Positions 44,769 to 55,365 of a stretch of DNA of 64,000 nt are shown piece by piece. The translations under genes and the position numbers were made by a program. How positions within the stretch are numbered: position 1 is the first letter of the stretch; each line of letters starts with the position of its first letter. Source of the DNA: Chrysemys picta bellii (Eukaryota > Chordata > Testudines > Emydidae). Below the pieces are notes generated by a model. It ran no database searches, was not told the origin of the DNA, and saw only the letters and a list, made by a program, of their open reading frames with translations. The stretch is taken from the NCBI RefSeq assembly GCF_011386835.1, contig NC_088797.1, positions 60,537,587 to 60,601,586 on the forward strand, given 5' to 3'.

Positions 44769-46509
44769 CAGGGGTCTCAAACTCAAATGACCATGAGGGC
44801 CACATGAGGACTAGTACATTGGCCCGAGGGCTGCATTACTGACACACACACACCCCCCGCCGCCCTCCGCCCCGCCCCCACTCCACCCCTTCCATGAGGC
44901 CCCGCCTCTTCCCACCCCTTCCCTGCCCCCATTCCAACCACTTCCCCGAAATCCCCATCCCAACTCTGCCACCAGGGGGTGCAGGAGGAGTGTGGGGTGT
45001 GGTGGGGGCTCAGGGAAGGGGGTTGGGGAGTGGGGTGCAGGAGGGGTGAGGGGTACAGCAAGGGGTCGGGGACAAAGTGTGGCAGGGGGCTCAGGGCAGG
45101 GGGTTGGGGTGCAAGAGGGGTGCAGGGTGTAGCAGGGGGATCAGGGCAGTGGGTTGGGGTGCAAGAGTAGTGTGGGGTGCGGCAGGGGATTCAGGGCAGG
45201 GAGTTGGGATGCAAGAGGTGCAGGGTGCGGCAGGGGGCTCAGGGTGCAGGAGGCGTGCAGGGTGAGGCAGGGGGTTCAGAGCAGGGGGTTGGGGTGCAGG
45301 GTGCAGCAGGGGGCTTAGGGCAGGGGTCAGAGTGCAGGGTACGGTAGGGGGTCATGGCGCAGGAGCGGTGCAGCATGGGGCTCAGGGCAGTGGGTTGGGA
45401 TGCAGGAGGGGTGCGGGGTGAGGCAGGGGGTCGGGGTGCAGGGTATGGCAGGGGGTCAGGGTGCAGGGTGCGGCAGGGGGCTCAGGGCAGGGGATCGGGG
45501 TGCAGGGTGCGGCAGGGGGCTCAGGGCAGAGGTCAGAGTGCAGGAGGGGTGCAGGGTACGGCAGGGGGTCGGGGCGCAGGAGGGGTGCGGCATGGGGCTC
45601 AGAGCAGTGGGTTGGGATGCAGGAGGGGTGCGGGGTGAGGCAGGGGGTCAGAGTACAGGAGGGGTGTGGCATGGGGCTCAGGGAAGTAGGTTGGGATGCA
45701 GGAGGGGTGCGGGGTGAGACAGGGGATCAGGGTGCAGGAGGGGTGCAGGGTATGGCAGGGGGTCGGGTGCAGGGTGCGGCAGGGGGCTCAGGGCAGAGGT
45801 CAGAGTGCAGGAGGGGTGCAGGGTACGGCAGGGGGTCGGGGCGCAGGAGGGGTGCGGCATGGGGCTCAGAGCAGTGGGTTGGGATGCAGGAGGGGTGCGG
45901 GGTGAGGCAGGGGGTCAGGGTACAGGAGGGGTGTGGCATGGGGCTCAGGGAAGTAGGTTGGGATGCAGGAGGGGTGCGGGATGAGGCAGGGGATCAGGGT
46001 GAAGGAGGGGTGCAGGGTATGGCAGGGGGTCGGGGCGCAGGGTGCGGCAGGGGGCTCAGGGCAGGGAGTTCGGCTGCAGGAGGGGTTCGGGGGCCAGGAT
46101 CTGGCCCGGCGCGTACCGGGGGCAGGGCAGGCTCCCTGCCTGCCTGTCTGCCCTGCCCCCGCAAGAGGCTGAAATGTGGGGAAGGGGGGGGGGGGCGGAG
46201 GGGCTGTGTGTTTCTGTTGCTCGAGGCACTGTCTCCAGCAGCTCCCATTGGCCGCGGATCCCCGTTCCCGGCCAATGGGAGCTGCTGGGGGCGCTGCCTA
46301 AAGCAACAGCCACACACAGCCCCTCCTTCCCTACGTTCCAGCCTCTTCCCGGAGCTGCGCATGGCAGGGCAGGGCAGGCAGGGAACCTGCCCTGCTCCCG
46401 CTCCACGTCCGACCACCGCTCTGGTAAACACTGGGGGAGGGCGGGGGGGCTGCGAGTGGCTCGCAGGCCGCAGAAAATCACCCCGCGGGCCATGTGTTTG
46501 AGACCCTTG
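44769..46509. mobile_element. hAT-like transposon expanded by a minisatellite
   Basis: The left end CAGGGGTCTCAAACT and reversed right end CAAGGGTCTCAAACA form the terminal repeat. The 8-bp duplication is ctgtagag / ctgtagat (44761-44768, 46510-46517; one mismatch). Left and right arms have paired words ('tgagggccacatgagg' against 'cgcgggccatgtgttt'). The centre is a G-rich minisatellite of about 1.1 kb and the right arm holds an inverted repeat ('cagctcccattggccgcgg' facing 'ccaatgggagctgctgg'). There is no transposase. The 346-codon frame at 45461-46501 and its shadows are products of the minisatellite and of GC richness. Confidence 0.85.
44985..46095. repeat. G-rich minisatellite, about 50-bp units with a 267-bp higher-order repeat
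   Basis: The basic unit is about 50 bp: 'ggcagggggctcagggcag' then 'gggttggggtgcaggagggg' then 'tgcagggtgc'. From 45511 the pattern 'ggcagggggctcagggcag' + 'aggtcagagtgcagg' begins; the same multi-unit block starts again at 45778, 267 bp on, and continues to about 46045 with only scattered changes. Confidence 0.9.
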
Positions 46510-46587
46510 CTGTAGATCTTTCCCAAATAATTCCTAGAGCATAAACGAGGGAGCTTAAACCATTTAGTTCATCCAAGAGAAGATTTA

Positions 46588-46883
46588 GGGCTGGTCCCCA
46601 CTTAGTCCGGACTTCGGACTAAGGTACGCAAATTCAGCTACGTTAATAACGTAGCTGAATTCGAAGTACCTTAGTCCGGACTTACCGCGGTCCAGACGCG
46701 CCCGGAAGTCTCCCCCCGTCGACGCCGCGTACTCCTCTCGGCGAGCTGGAGTACCGGCGCCGACTGTGAGCACTTCCGGGATCGATCCGGGATCGATTTA
46801 TCGCGTCTTAACCAGACGCGATAAACCAATCCCAGAACATCGATGGCGTGCCGCCGGACCAGCCGGTAAGTGAAGACTAGGCC
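46588..46883. mobile_element. Palindromic CpG-rich MITE
   Basis: The ends GGGCTGGTCCCCACTTA and, reversed, GGCCTAGTCTTCACTTA form a terminal inverted repeat; TA flanks both sides (46586-46587, 46884-46885). Inside, 46616-46677 forms a long hairpin with perfect 15-bp inner arms (46631-46645 and 46647-46661), and 46797-46825 forms a second with 12-bp arms. Many CpG sites are retained (ccgcgg, gtcgacgccgcg). It interrupts the plus-strand CR1. Tc1/mariner or PIF/Harbinger affinity is possible. Confidence 0.8.
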
Positions 46884-47255
46884 TAAGAGGTGACTTGATC
46901 ATGGTCTACAAGTACCTACATGGGGAAGAGATTTCTGATAGTAGACAGCACTTGAACTTAACAGACAAAGGCATAAAAAGATCCAATGGCTGGAAGCTGA
47001 AACTGAACAAATTCAGACTATAAATAAGGAGCAAAAATTTTTACAGTGAGGGTAATTAACCATTGGAACAACTTAACTAGGGATGTGGTGGATTCATCAT
47101 CATTGGAAGTCTTTCAAACACAACTGGGTGTCTTTGTCAAAGATCTGCTATGGCTCAGACAGGAAGTTCTGAACTGGATGCAGAATTACTGGGTGAGGTT
47201 CTCCAGCGTGGGTATACAGGTGGTCAGGCTAGATGACTGCAATGGTCCTGTGATA

Positions 47256-47749
47256 GGCAGGGCCCTTCTCAGGAGTCACGCTCAAGCACCTTCAGAGTCC
47301 ATCCCCCTTTCAAAAGTCTTTTGGGGTTCTGGTTCATCTTTGTGAACAGCAGAGGCTTGTCAGCTGTTCCCTCTCAGCTGTGCTCTAACAAGAGTCAGCT
47401 GCTACCAAGGCACAGCAGCTTTCCTCCCGCTTTGTTGCCCCTTCCTGTGACCAGCTCTTCTTTTTAAGCTTGCTTCCTCCAGCAGGCTCTGCAGGTATGT
47501 CTATTTGGTAGGGATTGAGCCCAGAGATGCTCATTAGCCTTCTCCTGATTGGGTTGGGAGCATGCCCCATTGCAGGTCCCTTCTGCTTTTAAAGCCTATT
47601 CATCTATTAATCTACTTAGATAACATAGGGCCAGGCACTGTGAAGGGTGCAGGTCTGTGGCTGCATTTGAAATTGGTGGTGGTGAGAGTGCTGATCGTAC
47701 CAGAGTACAATCTCAAGAGGACAGAACAGGCGGAGACTTCTTCACTGAG
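47256..47749. other. Unannotated sequence
   Basis: No supported feature. Confidence 0.4.
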
Positions 47750-48865
47750 CCCTGGTCTACACTACGAGTTTAGGTCGACTTTAGCAAGGTTAAATTGAAT
47801 TAAGCCTGGACACGTCCACACGACGAAGCCCTTTCTTTCGACTTAAAGGGCCCTTTAAACCGGTTTCTTTACTCCACCTCCGACGAGGGGATTAGCGCTA
47901 AAATCGGCCTTTGCGGGTCGGATTTGGGGTAGTGTGGATGGAATTCGACGTTATTGGTCTCCGGGAGCTATCCCACAGTGCTTCATTGTGACCGCTCTGG
48001 ACAGCACTCTCAACTCAGATGCACTGACCAGGTAGACAGGAAAAGCCCTGCGAACTTTTGAATTTCATTTCCTGTTTGCCCAGCGTGGAGAGCACAGGTG
48101 ACCACGGAGGGAGGGGGAAGCAAATGAATACAGAACAAATCTGGTCCATCTATTTTTTACATCTTAAGCTGGCAGCAGACAGTGCAGCATGACTGATAGC
48201 CCTCGGCATCTTCTGGGTGCTTGGCAGAAGATACTGTACTACGACTGTGAGCCATCATCGTCAAGACGGTTCAATAGGACTGCCGGCAGGACTGAGTCTC
48301 CAGGAGACAAAGCATGTCTGCCCAGGTGCCTATGATTGAACTGGAGTACGACAACGACTGATACCAGTCGTAATACACCATCTACTGCCAAAAAGCAAGG
48401 AGCTGCTGCTGTGTAGCAATGCAGTACCACGTCTGCCGGCACCCAGATGACATATGGTGACGGTGAGCTGAGCTGAGCGGGCTCCATGCTTGCCGTGGTA
48501 TGTTGTCTGCACAGGTAACCCAGGTAAAAAGGCGCGAATCGATTGTTTGCCGTTGCTCTGACGGAGGGGGAGGGGCCTGACAGCATGTACCCAGAACCCT
48601 CCACAACACTGTTTTGCATCATCAGGCATTGGGATCTCAACCCAGAATTCCAATGGGCGGCGGAGACTGCGGGAACTGTGGGATAGCTACTCACAGTGCA
48701 ACGCTCCGGAAGTCGACGCTAGCCTCGGTACAGTGGACGCGGTCTGCCGGCTTCATGCACTTAGAGCATTTTATGTGGGGACACACACAATCGACTGTAT
48801 AAAACCAATATCTATAAAACTGGCTTCTATAAATTCGACCTAATTTCGTAGTGTAGACATACCCT
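47750..48865. mobile_element. Harbinger-like non-autonomous transposon
   Basis: The left end 'cctggtctacactacgag' and the reversed right end 'agggtatgtctacactacga' match, and both continue with 'ttaggtcga', giving terminal repeats of about 30 bp. 'ctgag' at each edge may be target duplication. The body is CpG-rich, with 'gggagctatcccacagtgc' near the left and 'tgtgggatagctactcac' near the right as a subterminal pair. The 151-codon minus-strand frame (48694-48239) shows no transposase or Myb-like signature. Class assignment is by resemblance to vertebrate Harbinger elements. Confidence 0.65.
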
Positions 48866-48869
48866 GAGG

Positions 48870-49194
48870 CCCCATGACTCTAGCACGCTTTTGCCATGGA
48901 TGGATGGATCTTTGCCTGGGCAAAGATCAAGATTTCTTGCTTTCCTCTTTAGTTAATATTTTAGCTTATTTGTTTAGATTTCTGAAACGCACCCAGTTAT
49001 GGATGTCGGGATGCACATACATTATTTAATAGAACAAGTTCTGTGGAGAGAAGGATTGGTAGGGTTTGCTCTTGTGTTGCTTCTGGTATCGTCTTCTGCA
49101 TCGACCACGTAGCTTGCTCCACTTGGGCCATAAGTAGGGTTTGACCCTGGGACCTATAGAGCAAAAACCATTTGAGCTGTGTGGAAAATGGTTT
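48870..49194. other. Unannotated sequence
   Basis: No supported feature. Confidence 0.4.
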
Positions 49195-49625
49195 AGATAT
49201 CCTGGGGACACTTTTGAGATTTCAAAAAAAAAAACCTTTCCCAGGCTGAAGCAAGGCAAAAAGTTGAAGTCTCAAAACATTTAGCAAACCAGCAATCCAA
49301 AAATAAATAAATAAAACAGACCAGTTCCATCAGCATGTTTTGTTTTGACGTTTTTGAAATGTTTCATTCTGATTTCAACCTTTTGCATTTTTTACAAAAA
49401 TTAAGCTTAAATTTCTTAATGTAAAGTGGTTTTGAACCAAAAAATGGATTTTCTTTGGTTTTGAAAATGACAAATCAGTATGTTTTGACAATTTTGAAAC
49501 TGTTTCTTCCAAACTTTTTTTAAAACATGAAATTTGTGAAAACTGTTTCCTGCAGTTTGTTTTGATGAACTGTCATTTTCTCATTAAAAAAAATGTAATC
49601 GAAAAATTTCCAAACAGCTTTAAAA
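49195..49625. repeat. AT-rich 'aaaatgtttt' family copy
   Basis: Contains 'agcatgttttgttttgacg', 'tttttgaaatgtttcattc' and 'tgacaattttgaaactg', strongly matching the copy at 28687. Confidence 0.55.
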
Positions 49626-51134
49626 ACAATGAGTTGTTACTGCTTGAGGAAAAGGACTAAATCCGTTATCTGGAAGCAGTAACAGACTGATAAAGTATTA
49701 CATGGAGAAGCCACAAGAGGGGGACAAAGAGCCACATTTGCTTAGGATGGGTTAAAAAAGCTAAACCACAAAATTCAGATCCAGATTCCACACACCCCAG
49801 CATTTGGGATTATTTAGATCTGGGATTTTACTGCATCCTATTAGAAAGAGTCATTTACAAAATGTGGCTCCAGAATCAGGATTTTTAATAGCCCTGTAGT
49901 TTGGAAGTGCTGGAGCCAGGCTTTTGGACTGAGTTCTTCTCTCCTTTTTTTGGTACATCTTTTCTTGCTGTGCTTTTTTATTTTGGGATTATTTGGTGCT
50001 CAATGGAGACTTTGATATTTGAGCATCTAGAAAGTAACTTTTATTGCTAGTCATATTGTGTGCAGTGCCCTAGACTCCCTGTTAAATGAAAAGCTACCTC
50101 CTCCTGCCTTCCTGACAGAGAGTAGCTGTGCCAAGCCACAATCTCCAACTCTTTGGCTCCCCTGGGACATGCGGCCACGTGATCATCTCACCAGCACTGA
50201 CAGATGAAGGTCAACACTTTGGGATAAGCAAGTCTAATGCTCCTTATTTGCACACCTATGAAAAATCAAAGTCAGTCATTCATCTCTTCTGTTGGGTAAA
50301 CACTGAGACTAGCTAAATGCTGCACTCAGTTCTCCAGGGGGTTGTTTTCACAAGACTTCATGTGAGGATTTTTGTTGCTGATTTTGAAAACGTTTCGAGG
50401 TTGACTTGCCAATGCAATGTCCTCATTTACAGCCTTTCCTGCATCATAAATCAAGAGACCTGTAATTAAATTGAACAGATAGTCAAGCTCTTGACTAAGC
50501 TGTTTATTGAGTCCTGGAAGGAGAAGGAGAGTTGTGGTTTCACAAAGGTCTAATATAAAGCTCCACTTAAGACATGGAGCTCTCAAGGCTCAGTCCTGCT
50601 GGTATTAATGCATGATAACAGCTAGAACAGTACATTAGCTAACAGTGATGAATGCTTTGCTTGGAAGACAATTCCACAGCATTGTGGGGTGGGGACACAT
50701 TTACCTAACCGAGAAATTGTAAAATGCTCCATAGGGAACAATTCTGTGCTGGCAGAGGGATGAACTAGAGGGTCTTTTCCATCTCTTGTTTCTGGGATAC
50801 TCTGGATGACGTGGTGTTTCTTTTTTCCCCCAGTATAACCCCTGTCAAGTATTTTAGGATGTTTTAAATACTTTTAACCTATTCATCAGTATGACTCTCT
50901 TTTTTAACTGCAGCTTCTAGGAGGAGCGAAGTCAAACAAAGCCAGCTGTGCAATGCAAGGTAACTGGCAGATAGTCCCCCATGACTGAACTGTTGCTTGT
51001 CTTAGCAGCGTTTGGCTGGGGCCCCTGTATTGTGGCCCAGCCCTGTCCGGCAGGAAGTCGGTTCAGTATAAACTCAGGGAGTGGTGGGCTTTCTGCTCTA
51101 CATCCGCCCTTAGGAGGTGGAGGGGCTCCAGAGA
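49626..51134. other. Unannotated sequence
   Basis: No gene recognised. 'gggtcttttccatctcttg' near 50770 resembles LINE tail sequence but is too short to call. Confidence 0.4.
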
Positions 51135-51405
51135 TGGACTTATCTGGAAATTTTCCATCCCACGAAAAATTCTGAGATTTTTTGCAAAACAATTTCCCCC
51201 CCAAAAATGTCATGGCAGGTCAATCCAGGTGCTTCCTTCCAGTACATTCACAATGCTTCGTTGCAATGCTGAACCTTTTCATTTTTATGTTATTTTTAAA
51301 TAGAAAACAAGGTACATTTCAAAAAGAATAAAAATCTAATTTTTGTTCTGATTTTTTTCAGAACCTAAACTTCAAAATCGATGCAGTTCTGTGAAAAATT
51401 TCAGT
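51135..51405. repeat. AT-rich 'aaaatgtttt' family copy
   Basis: Shows 'ggaaattttccatccc', 'caaaacaatttcccccc' and 'tgtgaaaaatttcagttt'. It is shorter and more diverged than the copies at 28687 or 49195. Confidence 0.4.
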
Positions 51406-52020
51406 TTAGCCAAAGCGCCATTTTCTGCCTGAAAACTGACTTGAAAATTGCCTGGGGAACATCCAGTGAGTGTGCCTGGGCCAGGCTAGCGTTAACTGCA
51501 GAGTCCTGGGACACCAGATGCCCTGAGGCCCCACCGAGCTCTCTCAGCTCTTGTCTGACCATTGACTCTCCCTGTGAGGCCAAGGCCTCCTCGCCTTGTC
51601 TCAAGCCCTGGTTGTTTGGGGAAGGATATTGAGAAGGTGATAGTGTGGCAATCTGAGATCCGCCTAGGGCCCTGTCAGCCTAGGGCTGCATCAGTTCCTC
51701 TGGTTCATCAGCCCCATGCAGTGATGTGTGAAGGTCAGGTCAGGTGCCCCAGCTTGATAACGCAGGCCAGCAGGAGGATGCCATGCCAAGGCTCATTGCA
51801 TTGCACTGGTTTCCGGTCTGCTGCTTCCTGGAGTTCAAGAGGTTAGTTTTAACCTGCAAAGCGGGAAATGGTTTGGGACCTTGCTGTCTGCAGGCCTAGT
51901 ACCCATCCTGGGCATCACAATGATACCGCAGACCAGCTGAGGCAGTCCCAGATGACTGGGTGGCCTGACATTAAAACGACCTCCGGTGATCCCCTCCAGG
52001 CCCACGCTTGCTAGCCTTTC
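51406..52020. other. Unannotated sequence
   Basis: No supported feature. Confidence 0.4.
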
Positions 52021-52289
52021 AGGGTCTGTCCACACTGCAGTTAAACACCCCCGGCTGGCCCAGATCAGCTGACTCAGGATCACGGGGCTCAGGCTAGGAG
52101 GCTGTTTTATTGTGGTGTAGACATTCAGGGTCAGACTGGGGGGCAGTGCTCTGGGATCCTCCCACCTCATGGGGTCCCAGAGGTTGAACATCTACACCCA
52201 ATTAAGCAGCTCCCTAGCCCAATCCTACATGCCCAAGTCAGCTGATAGGAGCCAGCCATGGGTGTTTCATTGCAGTGTAGATATACCCT
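52021..52289. mobile_element. MITE with AGGGTNTGTCYACACTGC termini
   Basis: The left end AGGGTCTGTCCACACTGC and reversed right end AGGGTATATCTACACTGC match at 15 of 18 positions. The interior has 'agatcagctgactcagg' facing 'aagtcagctgatagg'. The element is 269 bp and non-coding. It shares its terminal motif with 19935-20168. Confidence 0.8.
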
Positions 52290-52814
52290 CAGAGCACATT
52301 ATATGGCTTAAATCTTTTCTAGCCTAAGACTTCTCTTTCCTTCTCTTTCCACATTTGCCCTAGGTGCCACTGAGATGGTCTCGCTATACATTTATTAAAA
52401 GAAAAGCAATAAATAAATCAACAGGTATTCCTGGGTTCTATTCCTGAGTCTGCCACAGACTCTCCATGCATCACTTCATCTCCCTAGGCCTTGGCTTGCT
52501 TCTGTGAAGGGTCAAGAGACTGGCATTCTCCTGCCACATGGACATATTACGAGCACAATCCATTAGCCCCCTGGGAACTCATCCCAGGATGGGCACAATC
52601 AGTGCCCCCCTGCTGTAGCAAAGTTCGTAAGCAGGTGCTTACATTTCAGCATGCATTCACATACTTTGCTGAACAAAGGTGGATTTAAGTCCATGCTTAA
52701 ATGATCTGTAGATCTGGGGCCTCAGTTCCGGGCTCTGTACTGCTAGAAAGATTGACCAACAGTAGGAGCTTCAGGGAACCCCATGCTCTGCATGTCCCTA
52801 AGGCTCTGACTGCC
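52290..52814. other. Unannotated sequence with a SINE-like word
   Basis: 'ctgggttctattcctgagtc' at 52432-52451 and 'cttcatctccctaggcc' nearby suggest a worn MIR-like SINE. Nothing else is supported. Confidence 0.35.
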
Positions 52815-52965
52815 AGATGCTGGGAGTGGATGACAGAAGATGGATCACTCCAGAAATTGCCCTGTTCTATTCACTCCCTCTGAAACATCTGGCATTGACC
52901 ACTGTCAGAAGACAGGCTACTGGCCTAGATGGACCATAAGACTAACCCAATATGGCTGTTCTTAG
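52815..52965 (+). repeat. LINE 3' tail (CR1-related, different family)
   Basis: 'ttctattcactccctctgaa', 'catctggcattgaccactg' and 'ggcctagatggaccataag' followed by 'ccaatatggctgttcttag' form a tail that I recognise as a common reptile non-LTR element end. Only about 150 bp remain. Confidence 0.6.
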
Positions 52966-53479
52966 TAGGGAAAAGCAGCAAATAATCCAGGGGCTGGAGG
53001 CTGGTATTGACTTATGGGGAAATATTATACGTGGTAAATAGCTTGGTAAGTATCACTTGAGTCTATACATACTGAAAGGGTGTCAGTTCCAAAGGGGGGA
53101 GGAGGGGAGCCAGCGCTCATGGGATAACATTAAGAAAGTGAGAACTATTAGGCCATGGAAGAGTTTCTGAAGGGAAACAAAGGGACTTTGGCAAGTGCTC
53201 TGCCCAGTCTGGTGTTAAATGGGCCATAGGGAGCGATCTTGTGCAGGCAAGGAAAAGGGCTGAAGGATCTATCGAATGGGGATTTTCCATCTCAGACATG
53301 TGTCAAGTTGATACATTTCTCACTTGTGATTTGTTATCTTTGAACGGCTTCTTGAGACTTTGGGTAACTGCTTGGAAACTTTGTGCAGCCTGCCCGAATT
53401 TCTGTTTTCCTTTGGCTCACAGGAGAGGAGGAGGAGGAGGAGCTGGGCTGCCCAGGGAACCTACCAAGAATCTTCGGGC
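52966..53479. other. Unannotated sequence
   Basis: A short (GAG)n run lies at 53421-53442. No gene recognised. Confidence 0.4.
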
Positions 53480-53578
53480 TCAGCTCTGATCTCATGTACA
53501 CCAGTGAAACTCTACTGACGTTGCGAGGGTTACTCCCGATTTACACTGGCACAAAAGCAGAATCTGGCTCGTAGATTC
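53480..53578. repeat. 'Gatttacact' repeat fragment
   Basis: 'gtacaccagtgaaactctac' and 'ctcccgatttacactggc' match the family at 12425. Confidence 0.45.
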
Positions 53579-54079
53579 TAAGGATTCAGTTCCTTTTGTT
53601 GCCCTTTTTTCATGCCCTGTTTGAAGCAGTTATGCCAGAAAAGTACTATTATTAGAAAAACTTGAATAAACCTAGTTTAATTTGCATGAATTGTGAGGGG
53701 TTTGGGTCTCTTCTGTTCACCTCTGGTGTTGGGAGGGAGCAAGGTTGGGGAAGTCGGGAGCTGGGAGAGACATGGTCAAAGGAGGCTGGTGATGTAGGGT
53801 GACAGAGAGGGAGGGGGTGTGGCAGGTGCTCAGATGGGCTACAAAAAGGAGCCCTATATCGCCAGTGGCATGTGGCTCCTATTGAGTTCAGGGCTTGTGG
53901 AGACAAGGATCTGGAGTTATCAAGTTCATCTCCAGATTGATTCCAGTTTGTCACAGATCAAAGCATGGTATCTTGGATGCATCCTCAGCTCTAGGGAGCC
54001 AAGATCCCTCCACCAGGGACACCCGCTCCCTGTATCAGCTGGGACGTGCCTGTGGAGTGCAGCTGTCACATGGGGGTAT
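53579..54079. other. Unannotated sequence
   Basis: No supported feature. Confidence 0.4.
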
Positions 54080-54900
54080 GCACAGAGAGGCAGGCAGTGA
54101 AATAGGTAGCTCACTGAGAGCTTTAACAATAGGCCCAGGACCTTGAAGTGGGTCTTCGGCCTGTCAATGTGCAGCATGGAGCACCTGCGCAACGTCGTCT
54201 GGAGGAAGCAGATTGTTTTGTATTTTTGACCACCTGGAGCTGCTGGGTGGTCTGTGCAGGTAGAGTGCACCCTGTATTATTGTCCTAGGCTGGTGGCCAA
54301 GGGGAAAAGGTATGTCCTTCTGGCCAACGGAAGAGAGATAAAATATATTTCTGGTCACTGCAGCACTTTGGTGCCAGGGTCAAGAGAGGGAGTTCAAGAG
54401 GACAACACCTCATCAATTTGAAGGCAGATGTCCTCCAATGAGGGTGATGTCATAGCTCCAGCTAGTTCCCTGAAGTGCTTTCCCTTCTGCCTTATTTTGA
54501 TCCAACTGCTTTCCATCCAGACCTTTATTTCTACCAGGCAATGGGATAGTGGCATCATCTGTGCTAAATGTTGCAGAGGGGGTAGACAGGGCTGGGTGTT
54601 CTAACCAGATTACTGGAAGCTAATTCTACATGTCTCTAGTGGACTGATCAGTGGAATGTGTTAAATAGGAGAGGGGACAGGAGTGACTTGTCACATAGTC
54701 AATGAGAAAACCCTATGGTAAGATTTTGTTTTTGTAAGTCACAAAAAGACCCACCATGGCCGCTGAAACATTTAACCTCAGATCATAGTGCCCTGCTAAA
54801 TAAACAGGTCTTTAGGCTCTTTTCAAAGAGGTCAGATCTAGAGAACTTCATAGGCCAGGGACCAGAGGCAAAGCCATGGACTACGAATCTTCTACTCCAG
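54080..54900 (+). repeat. Possible old L2-like LINE 3' remnant
   Basis: 'cccaggaccttgaagtgg', 'gtcaatgtgcagcatggagc' and 'gtattattgtcctaggc' follow the order of the 3' end of L2-type LINEs, which carry wording of this type across vertebrates. Similarity is by eye and weak; no reverse-transcriptase motif is left. Confidence 0.3.
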
Positions 54901-54965
54901 TGGGCTCTCTGAACCAAAAAGCCTCACTCAGGGGGCTCCCAAAGCACCTGCAAACTGTATGGCAG

Positions 54966-55365
54966 GTAGAGCTGAGCAAACTTTTTTTCAGATGAAACTT
55001 TTTTCCCAGCAAAAAATGCTAATTCAGGCCAACAGAAACATTCATAAATTAGTGCGGATCCGGCCATATTGTTTCAATAAAAACAAAAACAAAAACCCTA
55101 AAAAAAAATTTCCAACCATCAAAATGTTTCATTTCAATATTTTTCAAAATGGCCCATTTTAATTCGTTACTTTTTTGTTTAGAAATTTCCTCCAATTTTA
55201 TTTTAAAATTGTTAAAAAGTTACATTTAAGAAGCTCAAATTCTAAATGAAACCTTTTGTTTTGAGTTGAGCAAAATGTTTCATTCGACCTGAATAAACAT
55301 TTTTCGATGTTTTGATTTGCCAGGTTTATGTAGAAAAAATGCCAGTTCGGGTTGAATGGTAGTGG
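54966..55365. repeat. AT-rich 'aaaatgtttt' family copy
   Basis: It begins 'agctgagcaaactttttttc' and includes 'caaaatgtttcatttcaat', 'gagcaaaatgtttcattcg' and 'acatttttcgatgttttg'. Confidence 0.55.

Larger units (their letters stand above)
44697..46545 (-). repeat. CR1 LINE 3' tail split by a hAT element
   Basis: 44697-44768 reads 'attccaaggccagaaggg', 'gatcatctagtctgacctc'; the tail resumes at 46518 with 'tcccaaataattcctagagc'. This is the reverse complement of the same 3' end as 9254. Confidence 0.8.
44545..47255 (+). mobile_element. CR1 LINE fragment, multiply interrupted
   Basis: Three pieces of one plus-strand CR1 are present: 44545-44696 ('gtgtccagttctagtgttca', 'ggaaagggttcagaaaag'), 46546-46587 ('gagcttaaaccatttagttc'), and 46884-47255 ('aagaggtgacttgatcat', 'ctacaagtacctacatgg', 'gatccaatggctggaagc'). 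Together they cover the C-terminal end of ORF2 and the 3' region, ending near 'ctagatgactgcaatggtcc'. The joins are occupied by a minus-strand CR1 tail plus hAT, and by a MITE. Frame 47046-47345 is its 3' region, not a gene. Confidence 0.8.

Noticed and set aside
44985..46095. Regularly spaced repeats, considered as a CRISPR array
   Set aside because: There is no alternation of constant repeats and unique spacers, no cas genes, and the genome is vertebrate.
45461..46501. Longest open frame in the window (346 codons, plus strand)
   Set aside because: It lies wholly in the G-rich minisatellite and right arm of the hAT at 44769. Its translation is Gly/Arg/Gln repeats, and long frames occur on both strands over the same bases because the GC-rich units lack stop codons.
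46680..46870. CpG-dense stretch considered as a promoter CpG island
   Set aside because: It is inside a MITE bounded by terminal inverted repeats, is under 300 bp, and no gene start is near.
48239..48694. 151-codon minus-strand frame in the Harbinger-like element
   Set aside because: No DDE transposase or Myb-like motif is seen, and alternative frames overlap it. It is more likely chance in a GC-rich non-autonomous element.
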